Origin: Lachnospiraceae bacterium
Lineage (GTDB): Bacteria; Bacillota; Clostridia; Lachnospirales; Lachnospiraceae
Assembly: GCA_015057555.1 (NCBI GenBank)
Contig: SVEC01000001.1
Coordinates: 186,001 to 250,000 of the forward strand
DNA length: 64,000 nt
Direction: 5' to 3'
Positions within the stretch are counted from its first letter, which is position 1. Every line of letters starts with the position of its first letter. Under the pieces are notes generated by a model, which searched no databases, was not told where the DNA came from, and saw only the letters and a list, made by a program, of their open reading frames with translations. Positions 52,813 through 62,100 of this stretch are shown here, one piece after another. A program made the position numbers and the translations under genes.

Positions 52813-53517
52813 ATGAATATGAATAGAATACTTTTAAAGCTAAGTGGAGAGGCACTGGCAGGAGATAAAAAGACAGGCTTTGACGAGGACACCGTAAGAG
52901 AGGTGGCTGGTCAGGTTAAGCAGATAGTGGATAAGGGAACACAGGTAAGTGTGGTAATTGGTGGCGGTAATTTCTGGAGAGGAAGAACCTCTGGAGATAT
53001 GGACAGAGTCAAGGCAGATCAGATAGGAATGCTTGCTACAGTTATGAACTGTGTGTATACGGCAGATATGTTTAGACAGGCAGGACTTAAGACCCATGTT
53101 ATGACCCCTTTTATCTGTGGCAATGTAACAGAGCTTTTCTCTAAGGATAAAGCAGTGGAATATCTCGAAAAAGGAGAGGTTGTATTTTTTGCTGGTGGAA
53201 CAGGACATCCATATTTCTCAACAGATACAGCTACAGTACTTATGGCTATAGAGGTTGAGTGTGATGTAATACTTATGGCTAAAGCCATTGATGGTGTTTA
53301 TGACAGTGATCCAAAGACCAATCCAAATGCTAAAAAGTATGACTATATGGCTATCAATGAGATCGTTGACAAAAAGCTAGGCGTTATAGACCTTGCATCA
53401 GCAGTTCTTGCTATGGAGAACAAGATGCCTATGATGCTCTTTGGATTGAATGAGGAGAATAGTATAGTTAAGACTGTGTCAGGTGATTTCACAGGAACCA
53501 CAATTACTTGTAACTAA
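52813..53517 (+). CDS. pyrH: UMP kinase
   Basis: Converts UMP to UDP; amino-acid-kinase fold, hexameric in bacteria. 234 residues with LKLSGEALAG, VIGGGNFWRG, GTGHPYFSTDTATVL and KAIDGVYDSDPKTNPNA. Length normal. The pyrH-frr pair is nearly universal. AGGAG precedes the ATG at 52813; in-frame ATG 52819 is also close to the site but less likely. Confidence 0.97.
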   Translation: MNMNRILLKLSGEALAGDKKTGFDEDTVREVAGQVKQIVDKGTQVSVVIGGGNFWRGRTSGDMDRVKADQIGMLATVMNCVYTADMFRQAGLKTHVMTPFICGNVTELFSKDKAVEYLEKGEVVFFAGGTGHPYFSTDTATVLMAIEVECDVILMAKAIDGVYDSDPKTNPNAKKYDYMAINEIVDKKLGVIDLASAVLAMENKMPMMLFGLNEENSIVKTVSGDFTGTTITCN

Positions 53518-53563
53518 TTAGTACGAATTATAAAACAATAAGACGATTTAGGAGGAAACAAAC

Positions 53564-54109
53564 ATGTTATCACAGTATGAAAGCAAAATGGAGAAGACAT
53601 TAGACAATTTAACTTCTGAGTATGCAGGAATTAGAGCTGGTAGAGCAAACCCACACATTCTTGATAAGCTTAAGGTAGATTATTATGGAGTTCCAACTCC
53701 TATTCAGCAGGCTGCAAACATTACAGTTCCAGAGGCTAGAACTCTTATGATTCAGCCATGGGAGTCAAGTCTTATTAAGGAGATTGAGAAGGCTATTATG
53801 ACCTCAGATTTAGGTGTTACTCCTAACAATGATGGAAAGTGTGTAATCCTTAATTTCCCAGAGCTTACAGAGGAAAGACGTAAGGATTTAGTTAAGGATA
53901 TTAAAAAGAAGGGTGAAGCAGCTAAGGTTGCAGTTAGAAATATCAGAAGAGATGCTAATGATGCTCTTAAGAAGATGAACAAGGCTAATGAGATTTCAGA
54001 GGATGAACTTAAGTCAAACGAGGACAAGGTTCAGAAAATGACAGATAAGTACGTAGATAAGATAGATAAGGCTATTGATGAGAAGTCAAAGGAAATCCTT
54101 ACTGTATAA
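53564..54109 (+). CDS. frr: Ribosome recycling factor
   Basis: Splits post-termination ribosomes with EF-G. 181 residues forming the three-helix bundle and small domain, with RAGRANPHILD, VPTPIQQAANI, ARTLMIQPW, PELTEERRKDL and a Lys-rich last helix. AGGAGG precedes the ATG. It follows pyrH by 46 bases and precedes uppS by 11. Confidence 0.98.
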   Translation: MLSQYESKMEKTLDNLTSEYAGIRAGRANPHILDKLKVDYYGVPTPIQQAANITVPEARTLMIQPWESSLIKEIEKAIMTSDLGVTPNNDGKCVILNFPELTEERRKDLVKDIKKKGEAAKVAVRNIRRDANDALKKMNKANEISEDELKSNEDKVQKMTDKYVDKIDKAIDEKSKEILTV

Positions 54110-54120
54110 GGAGAATTAAT

Positions 54121-54849
54121 GTGGAGAAGATAATAGATGGTGAAAAGTTAAATATTCCTGAGCACGTTGCCATAATTATGGATGGTAACGGCAGATGGGC
54201 AAAGAAGAGACTTATGCCTAGAAACTTTGGTCACAAGGCTGGAGCTAAGGTGGTTGAGCAGATTTGTGAGGATGCCCACAGCTTAGGCATAAAGTATCTT
54301 ACAGTATATGCTTTTTCCACCGAGAACTGGAAACGTTCTGTGGAGGAGGTTTCCGGCATTATGAATCTTCTTAGAAATTATTTGGTGGATAGTATAGAAA
54401 GAGCCTCCAAGAACAATATGCGGGTTAGAGTTATAGGTGATAGAACAGCTTTAGATGCAGACATTGTTGAGAAGATAGAGGAGCTTGAGGCTAAGACTTC
54501 AGGGTACGATGGACTTACCTTTACCATTGCACTTAACTATGGTGGAAGGGATGAGATAAGGAGAGGAATTAAGGCTATAGCAGCAGATGTTAAAAATGGC
54601 GTTATCTCAGAGGAAGCCATAGATGAGCAACTTATTTCTTCATATCTAGATACCGGTGCTATGCCTGATCCAGACCTTATGATAAGGACAAGTGGTGAGG
54701 TTAGACTTTCAAACTATCTCATATGGCAGCTTGCTTATGCAGAGTTTTGCTTTATGGATGTTTTATGGCCGGATTTCACCATAGAGCATTTAAAGGATGC
54801 AATTAGATATTACAATGGAAAAGAGCGACGCTTCGGTGGTGTAAAGTAG
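54121..54849 (+). CDS. uppS: Undecaprenyl diphosphate synthase
   Basis: cis-Prenyltransferase that makes the C55 carrier lipid for wall synthesis. 242 residues with MDGNGRWAKKR (catalytic Asp), AFSTENWKR, and the C-terminal RTSGEVRLSNYL (family normally has Gln where Val is). GTG start at 54121 after AAGGAG. The last codons (ERRFGGVK and stop) are duplicated in the gap before cdsA. Confidence 0.96.
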   Translation: MEKIIDGEKLNIPEHVAIIMDGNGRWAKKRLMPRNFGHKAGAKVVEQICEDAHSLGIKYLTVYAFSTENWKRSVEEVSGIMNLLRNYLVDSIERASKNNMRVRVIGDRTALDADIVEKIEELEAKTSGYDGLTFTIALNYGGRDEIRRGIKAIAADVKNGVISEEAIDEQLISSYLDTGAMPDPDLMIRTSGEVRLSNYLIWQLAYAEFCFMDVLWPDFTIEHLKDAIRYYNGKERRFGGVK

Positions 54850-54889
54850 TTGCAAATATAAAAGAAAGACGCTTCGGTGGGGTAAAGTA
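54827..54889 (+). repeat. Direct duplication of the uppS 3' end
   Basis: GACGCTTCGGTGG(T/G)GTAAAGTA occurs at 54827-54848 (uppS codons up to the stop) and 54868-54889 (noncoding gap), 41 bases apart with one mismatch. The second copy still reads Lys-Glu-Arg-Arg-Phe-Gly-Gly-Val-Lys and stop in its own frame and sits just before the cdsA ATG. Confidence 0.85.
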
Positions 54890-54890
54890 A

Positions 54891-55691
54891 ATGTTTAAGA
54901 CTAGATTATTAAGTGGAATTGTATTAGTAGTGTTAATTATAGGTGTTTTGTACATGGGAGGTTATGTAACTGCAGGTACAATGCTTCTTCTTTCTTTGGG
55001 AGGCACATTTGAACTATTAAGAATTTATAAGCTTCATAAGTCTTCTATAGGAATTTCAACATATATAACAACCATAGTGTATTATGCACTACTTATTTTT
55101 GACAAGAATGAGTTTATTATGCCACTTATAATTCTTTTTGTTCTTGTAGTTCTTGGAATTTATGTAATTACATATCCTAAATTTACAGATAAGGATGCGA
55201 TGGCAGCAGTGCTAGCATTTTTATATGTAACGGTAATGCTGTCTTATATGTATCTTATAAGAGATATGAGCCATGGGGGAGCACTTGTAGTTATGGTATT
55301 TGTGTGCTCTTGGGTTAACGATACCTGTGCCTACTGTGTAGGTGTAACTCTTGGAAAGCATAAGATGACACCAAAGCTTAGTCCTAAGAAAAGCGTTGAG
55401 GGATTAGTTGGTGGCATCGTAGGGAGTGCAGTAGTTGGAGCTCTTTATGGAATGTTCTTTAATAAGCAGGTAACAGCTATAGCAAATGCACCTATAATAT
55501 TTGCGGTTATTGGAGCGGCGGGAGCAGTGGTTGCGGTTATTGGTGATTTGGCTGCATCTGCAATCAAGAGAAATAATGAAATTAAGGACTACGGTAAGCT
55601 GATTCCTGGACATGGAGGAATAATGGATAGATTTGACAGTATTATATTTACTGCCCCTATAATCTATTATGGATTTATGTATATGATATAA
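54891..55691 (+). CDS. cdsA: Phosphatidate cytidylyltransferase
   Basis: Makes CDP-diacylglycerol, the precursor of anionic phospholipids. 266 residues, about seven to eight membrane helices, and the C-terminal signature beginning SPKKSVEGLVGG with the catalytic DLAASAIKRNNEIKDYG and PGHGGIMDRFDS. The ribosome site appears to be the GGTGGGG supplied by the duplicated uppS segment. Confidence 0.95.
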   Translation: MFKTRLLSGIVLVVLIIGVLYMGGYVTAGTMLLLSLGGTFELLRIYKLHKSSIGISTYITTIVYYALLIFDKNEFIMPLIILFVLVVLGIYVITYPKFTDKDAMAAVLAFLYVTVMLSYMYLIRDMSHGGALVVMVFVCSWVNDTCAYCVGVTLGKHKMTPKLSPKKSVEGLVGGIVGSAVVGALYGMFFNKQVTAIANAPIIFAVIGAAGAVVAVIGDLAASAIKRNNEIKDYGKLIPGHGGIMDRFDSIIFTAPIIYYGFMYMI

Positions 55692-55721
55692 TTTAAGTAT
55701 CAAAACCTTGGAGGTTAAAAG

Positions 55722-56879
55722 GTGAAAAATATTGCAATAATTGGCTCTACAGGCTCTATAGGAACACAAACCTTAGATATTGTTAGAGAAAATAAGGATT
55801 TAAAGGTTGTTGCCATATCAGCTGGCAGCAATACTGCTCTTTTAGAAAAACAGGCTAGAGAGTTTATGCCTGACATAGTAGGAATATGGGATGAGGACAA
55901 GGCTAAGCAATTACGCGTAGCCTTGTCTGATGTTAATATAAGGGTTGTATCTGGTATGGAAGGACTTATTGAGATTGCTACCTATGAAGAGTCTCAGATA
56001 TTAGTGACAGCCATTGTGGGTATGATAGGTATACGACCTACCATAGAGGCTATTAAAGCTGGCAAAGATATTGCTCTTGCAAACAAGGAGACCTTGGTTA
56101 CAGCTGGACATATTATTATGCCGTTAGCAAAGGAGATGGGAGTGAGTATACTTCCAGTGGACAGTGAGCATTCGGCTATATTTCAATGTATTCACGGTGA
56201 GACTAATATGGGCGTGAATAATAAGATAAGCAGATTATTAATTACTGCTTCTGGTGGACCATTTAGAGGTCGTAAGAGAGATGAACTTAAGGATGTAACT
56301 GTTGAGGATGCACTTAAGCATCCAAACTGGGCTATGGGAAGAAAAATAACCATAGATTCAGCGACCTTAGTTAATAAAGGACTTGAGGTTATAGAAGCTA
56401 AGTGGTTATTTGATATAGAGCCGGACAATATAGAGGTAGTGGTTCAGCCACAGAGTATAATACATTCAATGGTGGAGTTTGAGGATGGAAGTGTAAAGGC
56501 CCAGCTGGGAACTCCAGATATGAAGCTACCTATACAGTATGCACTTTATTATCCTGAGAGAAGATATCTTCCAGGAGATAGACTTGACTTTACTAAGATG
56601 AATGGAATTATCATTGACGAACCTGATTGTGAGACATTTTTTGGTCTTAACTTTGCTTATAATGCAATTAAGGCAGGTGGAAGTATGCCTACTGTATTCA
56701 ATGCTGCAAATGAAAAGGCAGTGGCCTTATTCCTAGACAAGAAGATAAAATTCTTGCAGATATATGAGATTATTGATGCCTGTATGAAGGCTCATACTAT
56801 TATTGATAATCCAAAACTTGAGGAGATTTTAAGCACAGAGCAGTGGGTATATAATTTTATTGATGAGATGGACATATAA
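55722..56879 (+). CDS. dxr: 1-deoxy-D-xylulose-5-phosphate reductoisomerase
   Basis: First committed enzyme of the MEP isoprenoid pathway, NADPH dependent. 385 residues with GSTGSIGTQTLDIV (nucleotide loop), ALANKETLV, PVDSEHSAIFQC, ITASGGPFRG, HPNWAMGRKITIDSATLVNKGLE (cut to HPNWAMGRKITIDS) and the flexible catalytic loop. GTG start after GGAGG. With ispG in the same operon it feeds the UppS step. Confidence 0.97.
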   Translation: MKNIAIIGSTGSIGTQTLDIVRENKDLKVVAISAGSNTALLEKQAREFMPDIVGIWDEDKAKQLRVALSDVNIRVVSGMEGLIEIATYEESQILVTAIVGMIGIRPTIEAIKAGKDIALANKETLVTAGHIIMPLAKEMGVSILPVDSEHSAIFQCIHGETNMGVNNKISRLLITASGGPFRGRKRDELKDVTVEDALKHPNWAMGRKITIDSATLVNKGLEVIEAKWLFDIEPDNIEVVVQPQSIIHSMVEFEDGSVKAQLGTPDMKLPIQYALYYPERRYLPGDRLDFTKMNGIIIDEPDCETFFGLNFAYNAIKAGGSMPTVFNAANEKAVALFLDKKIKFLQIYEIIDACMKAHTIIDNPKLEEILSTEQWVYNFIDEMDI

Positions 56880-56924
56880 TAGTTTATGGGAGCAACGCCC
56901 AAATAATTTAAGAGGAGAAAAAAT

Positions 56925-57989
56925 ATGAACATAATACTTATTATCTTAGTCTTTGGTATTATCGTGTTCTTTCATGAGTTTGGACATTTTATAGTGGCAA
57001 AGATAAATAAGATTACAGTGTCAGAGTTTTCCATCGGCATGGGACCTGCCATATTTACATTTGGAAAGGGTGATACAAAATATTGTTTAAGACTTCTGCC
57101 TTTAGGTGGATATTGCCTTATGTTAGGCGAGGATGAGGATAGTGATGATGAAAATGCATTTTCAAATAAGTCTGTATTTGTTAGGTTTTTAGTTATTGCT
57201 GCTGGTCCTGTGTTTAATTTTATATTAGCATTTTTGTTTTCTATAATACTAATCAATCAGTATGGCTGTGATCCGGCATATCTCTATGAGGTTGCAGAGG
57301 GTGGACCTGCCTATGAGGCAGGTATAGAGCCTGGGGACAAAATAATAGAAATTGATGGTGACAGAATTTACAATTATAGAGAACTTACTCTTTATATGGA
57401 GCTTAATGGGAAGCAAAATCCGGTTACTTTAAAGCTTGAGAAACCAAGCGGTGAGGTTTATGAGGTTACCGTTACGCCCAAATTTATGTCAGATGGAACA
57501 ACTGTAGCGTATAGAATAGGTGTAGTTGGAGGATATATAGAGTGCGAGGGAATCGGTAATAACCTTAAGTTCGCAGGCTACGAGTTAAGATATTGGGTTA
57601 AAGCTACAATTACAAGTTTAAAGATGATAGTAACCGGTGGTGTTGATAGCGAGGATGTTATGGGTCCAATAGGTGTTGGTGGAGTAATGAACGATGTCAT
57701 CGAGGAGGTTAAGGAGGAAAGTGAAACAACTGCTGAGGCAGTGAAATATATATTCCTTAACATGCTTAACTGGTGCATACTGCTTAGTGTTAATCTTGGA
57801 ATTATGAACCTGTTGCCAATACCGGCCCTTGATGGTGGTAGATTATTACTTCTTCTTATAGAGGGTGTGACTAGAAAGAAAATCCCAGCAGATAAAGAAG
57901 CAATTATTAACATAATTGGATTTGTGTTAGTGTTAATTCTTATGTTTGTGGTTCTATTTAATGACGTTAAGAACGTATTTTTCTCTTAA
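56925..57989 (+). CDS. rseP: Site-2 intramembrane metalloprotease RseP
   Basis: Cleaves anti-sigma factors or remnant signal peptides within the membrane. 354 residues: zinc site FFHEFGHF in the first helix, a PDZ domain (about 115-185, beginning near EGGPAYEAGIEPGDKI), and the second metal block PALDGGRLL in the third helix. Four membrane helices. AGAGGAG precedes the ATG. Confidence 0.95.
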   Translation: MNIILIILVFGIIVFFHEFGHFIVAKINKITVSEFSIGMGPAIFTFGKGDTKYCLRLLPLGGYCLMLGEDEDSDDENAFSNKSVFVRFLVIAAGPVFNFILAFLFSIILINQYGCDPAYLYEVAEGGPAYEAGIEPGDKIIEIDGDRIYNYRELTLYMELNGKQNPVTLKLEKPSGEVYEVTVTPKFMSDGTTVAYRIGVVGGYIECEGIGNNLKFAGYELRYWVKATITSLKMIVTGGVDSEDVMGPIGVGGVMNDVIEEVKEESETTAEAVKYIFLNMLNWCILLSVNLGIMNLLPIPALDGGRLLLLLIEGVTRKKIPADKEAIINIIGFVLVLILMFVVLFNDVKNVFFS

Positions 57990-58047
57990 CTAAATTTTTA
58001 TTTTAAACCAATGGTTGATTATTATTTGGTATGGAAGGATGTATAAT

Positions 58048-59115
58048 ATGAGTACTTTGCATAGAGATAAAACAAGGGTAATTAAGATAGGAGATGTGCT
58101 TATAGGTGGAGGAAATCCTATAGCTATTCAATCTATGACTAATACTGACACTGCGGACGTAGATGCTACAGTAGCACAGATTTTAAGACTTGAGGAGGCG
58201 GGGTGTCAGATAGTAAGAGCTACTGCAAATACTCTAGAAGCAGCAAAAGCCTTTTCTGAGATTAAAAAGCGTATACACATACCTATAGTAGCGGATATTC
58301 ATTTCGATTATAAGCTTGCTATAGCTGCTATGGATAATGGCGCTGACAAGATAAGAATCAACCCTGGTAATATTGGAGGAGAGGAGAAACTTAGAGCGGT
58401 TGTTGAGAGAGCAAAGCTTGACAATATACCTATTAGAGTTGGTGTAAATTCAGGCTCACTAGAAAAGGAAATTGTTGCAAAATATGGTGGAGTAACGGCT
58501 GAGGGAATAGTAGAAAGTGCCTTGGATAAGGTTGCTATGATTGAAAACTGTGGCTATGACAATATGGTTATAAGTATCAAATCCTCTGATGTTATGATGT
58601 GCGTTAGAGCGCATGAGATGATAGCTGATAAAACAAACTACCCTTTACATGTTGGAATTACAGAGTCGGGAACCCTGTATAGAGGAAATATTAAGTCTGC
58701 AGTTGGACTTGGTATGATATTAGGTCAGGGTATAGGTGATACCATAAGAGTATCTCTTACCAGTGACCCGGTTGATGAGATTATTTCTGCAAAGACAATA
58801 CTTAGGACCCTAGAACTTAGAAAAGATGGTATAGAGCTTGTTTCCTGTCCAACATGTGGTAGGACAAAGATAGATTTAATTGGTTTGGCGGAAGATGTGG
58901 AGAAACTAATTCAGGGCTATGACCACCTTAATATAAAGGTGGCAGTTATGGGTTGTGCTGTAAATGGTCCTGGAGAGGCCAAGGAGGCTGAACTTGGAGT
59001 GGCTGGAGGAGTTGGAGAAGGACTTCTCTTTAAGAAAGGTGAAATTATTAAAAAGCTGCCACAAGAGGAACTGCTTAATGCCCTTAAGAACGAGTTAGAT
59101 AATTGGAGGGATTAA
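58048..59115 (+). CDS. ispG: 4-hydroxy-3-methylbut-2-en-1-yl diphosphate synthase
   Basis: 4Fe-4S enzyme of the MEP pathway. 355 residues: TIM barrel (QSMTNTDTADVDATV near the start, INPGNIGG), and the cluster site SCPTCGRTKIDL and MGCAVNGPGEAKEAELG. ATG 58048 is eight bases after AAGGA; in-frame upstream starts overlap that site. Its stop is two bases before polC. Confidence 0.97.
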   Translation: MSTLHRDKTRVIKIGDVLIGGGNPIAIQSMTNTDTADVDATVAQILRLEEAGCQIVRATANTLEAAKAFSEIKKRIHIPIVADIHFDYKLAIAAMDNGADKIRINPGNIGGEEKLRAVVERAKLDNIPIRVGVNSGSLEKEIVAKYGGVTAEGIVESALDKVAMIENCGYDNMVISIKSSDVMMCVRAHEMIADKTNYPLHVGITESGTLYRGNIKSAVGLGMILGQGIGDTIRVSLTSDPVDEIISAKTILRTLELRKDGIELVSCPTCGRTKIDLIGLAEDVEKLIQGYDHLNIKVAVMGCAVNGPGEAKEAELGVAGGVGEGLLFKKGEIIKKLPQEELLNALKNELDNWRD

Positions 59116-59116
59116 C

Positions 59117-62100
59117 TTGGCGGATAAATTATTTAGAGAAGTATTCCCGGATGTTAAGCTGGGAGCCTTAGAGGATTTGGTTGGTCAGGCAGTTGTTACT
59201 GATGTTCAAATGCTTGAAACAGCCAAAACTTTAGAGGTATATGTCAAAAGTAAAAATCTTATTTCTAGAGAAGAACTTGATATGGTAGAAGGATATATAG
59301 CAAAGACTATATTTTCCGACGATGAGGTGACCTGTAAAATATTGGATACCTATGATTTGTCAAGTCAGTATAATTTAGCAACTATTACAGATATGTACAA
59401 GGACAGCTTGTTGCTTGCTGTTAAGCATACAAGCTATGTTGATTACAGAATATTAAAGCGTGGAGAATGGATTATCCGTGACGATATGCTTACATTGCTA
59501 GTGGAGGATACTGCTATAGCTAGGGAGCACACTAAGAGAATGATAAGCTTCCTGGCTGATTTGTATGACGTAAAATTCGGTATTAAGGCTAATATTGAAT
59601 TTGAATATTCGACTGATAAGAATACTCAGCATAGATTGGCCAATGAGATAAAGCTAAAGCAGGAGCTGGCAAGTATAGAGAGACGTAATGCTCTGCTTAA
59701 TGAAAAGAAAAATACCCAGGATGAAGCAGATGATGCAGCAGAAAAGAAGGATGCTTATGATGAGGTAAAGGCTGTGACTGAGGGGGATTCTAGCCCTAAG
59801 GTACCAGAAATAGATGCATCTAAGATTGAAAAAACAGATGTGAAGGAAAATAAATCTCAGGCACCTAAGCCAGAAGCTAAGCCTGTAACCCCTAAAAAAG
59901 AAGGTGGCTTCAAGGGCAAGGGTAAAATGGCCAAGTCACAGGATCCTGATGTAATATATGGTAACAATGTGGAAGGAGATATTATATCCATTAGTGATGT
60001 TACTGAGGGTGGACCAGTATGTATTAGAGGACAGATTCTGGGTATAGAAGACCGTCAGCTTAGGAATGGAAAGTTTATTATTTCTGCTACTATAACTGAT
60101 TTTACAGATACTATAGCATTTAAAATATTTGTGTCAGAGGATGACAAAGATCCATTATTAGAGGAATTAAAAAAGGGCAAATTTTACATAGTAAAGGGAG
60201 TTCCTGCCTATGATTCCTACGCACAGGAGCTTACTATATCCTTCATTTCTGGTATTAAGCCTATCAACGATTTTAGAGAAATCCGTATGGATAATGCCAT
60301 TGACAAGAGAGTGGAACTTCACCTTCACACAGTTATGAGTGAGATGGATAGTGTGGTTAATATTGACAAGGTGATTAAGCGAGCTAAAGACTGGGGCCAT
60401 AAGGCTGTAGCTATAACTGATCACGGAAATGTACAGGCCTTCCCTATAGCAAATCACTGTGTTAAACCAGATGAGGACTTTAAGATTATTTACGGAGTTG
60501 AGGGTTACTTTGTGGATGACCTTAAAGATTTGATTCAGAATGACAAAGGACAGTCTATTGAATCTGAATATGTTGTATTTGATATAGAGACTACAGGACT
60601 TAGTCCTAAGTTTAATAAGATTATTGAGATAGGTGCAGTTAGAATTAAAGAAGGTAAAATAGTAGATACCTTCTCTAAGTTTGTAAATCCAGAGGTACCT
60701 ATACCATATTCTATAACTAAGCTCACTTCTATTAATGATTCTATGGTGCTTGATTCGCCTACTATAGAGACAGTGCTACCTGAATTTTTAGAGTATGTAG
60801 GTGATGCTATATTGGTGGCACACAATGCCGGTTTCGATACAAGCTTTATTAGAGAATTTTCAAAACGATTAGGACTAGAATTTAACAGCACAGTTGTTGA
60901 TACATTAGGTTTAGCACATATTCTTGTGCCTGAGCTTGGTAAGTTCACATTAGACAGACTTTGTAAACAGTTTAATGTATCTCTTGAGAATCACCACAGA
61001 GCCTGTGATGATGCAGATGCAACAGCTCGTATATTTATAAAGATGCTTGATATGATTAGGGATAAAGGTGTAAAGACCGTCAGTGAGCTTAATGTTATGG
61101 GCTCAGAATCCCCAGAGGCTATCAAGAAGGCTAAAACCTATCATGGCATCATATTGGTTAAGAATGAGATAGGTAGGGTGAATCTATATAGACTTATATC
61201 AGAGTCACATATTAATTACTTTAACAGAAGACCTAGAATACCTAAGAGTCTTATTAATAAGTATCGCGAAGGACTTATAATTGGCTCTGCCTGTGAGGCT
61301 GGAGAACTGTATAATGCTGTGCTTTACGGTAGCGAGGATGATGAGATTACCAGACTTGCAAATTTCTATGATTATTTTGAGATTCAGCCTGTGGGCAATA
61401 ACATGTTCATGCTGGATAAGGAAAGTATTCCGGTAGAATCTGTGGAGGACATACAGAAGGTTAATCGTAAGATATATGATTTGGGCAAGCAGTTTAATAA
61501 GCCTGTAGTTGCCACCTGTGATGTGCATTTCCTAGATCCAGAGGATGAGATTTATAGAAGAATTATTATGGCTGGAAAGGGCTTTGATGATGCGGATAAT
61601 CAACCGCCTTTGTATTTTAGAACTACAGAGGAGATGCTTCAGGAGTTTGACTATCTTGGAAGCGATGAGGCTAGAGAGGTTGTTATAACAAATACCAATC
61701 TTATAGCTGATATGATTGATAAAATATCACCGGTAAGACCGGACAAGCAGCCGCCTATAATCGAGAATTCAGATGAAACCTTAACTAATATTTGCTATGA
61801 CAAGGCTCATGAGATATATGGTCCTGACCTTCCTGATATAGTTGTAAAGAGATTGGATAAGGAGCTTAACTCTATTATTTCAAATGGCTTTGCGGTTATG
61901 TACATTATCGCTCAAAAGCTTGTGTGGAGATCAAATGATGATGGATATTTGGTTGGTTCCAGAGGTTCGGTTGGATCCTCCTTCGTGGCTACTATGGCGG
62001 GAATTACAGAGGTTAATCCATTGCCTGCTCACTATATTTGTCCTAAGTGCTTCTTTACAGATTTTGATTCTGAACATGTAAAGCCATATCAGATGCAGGG

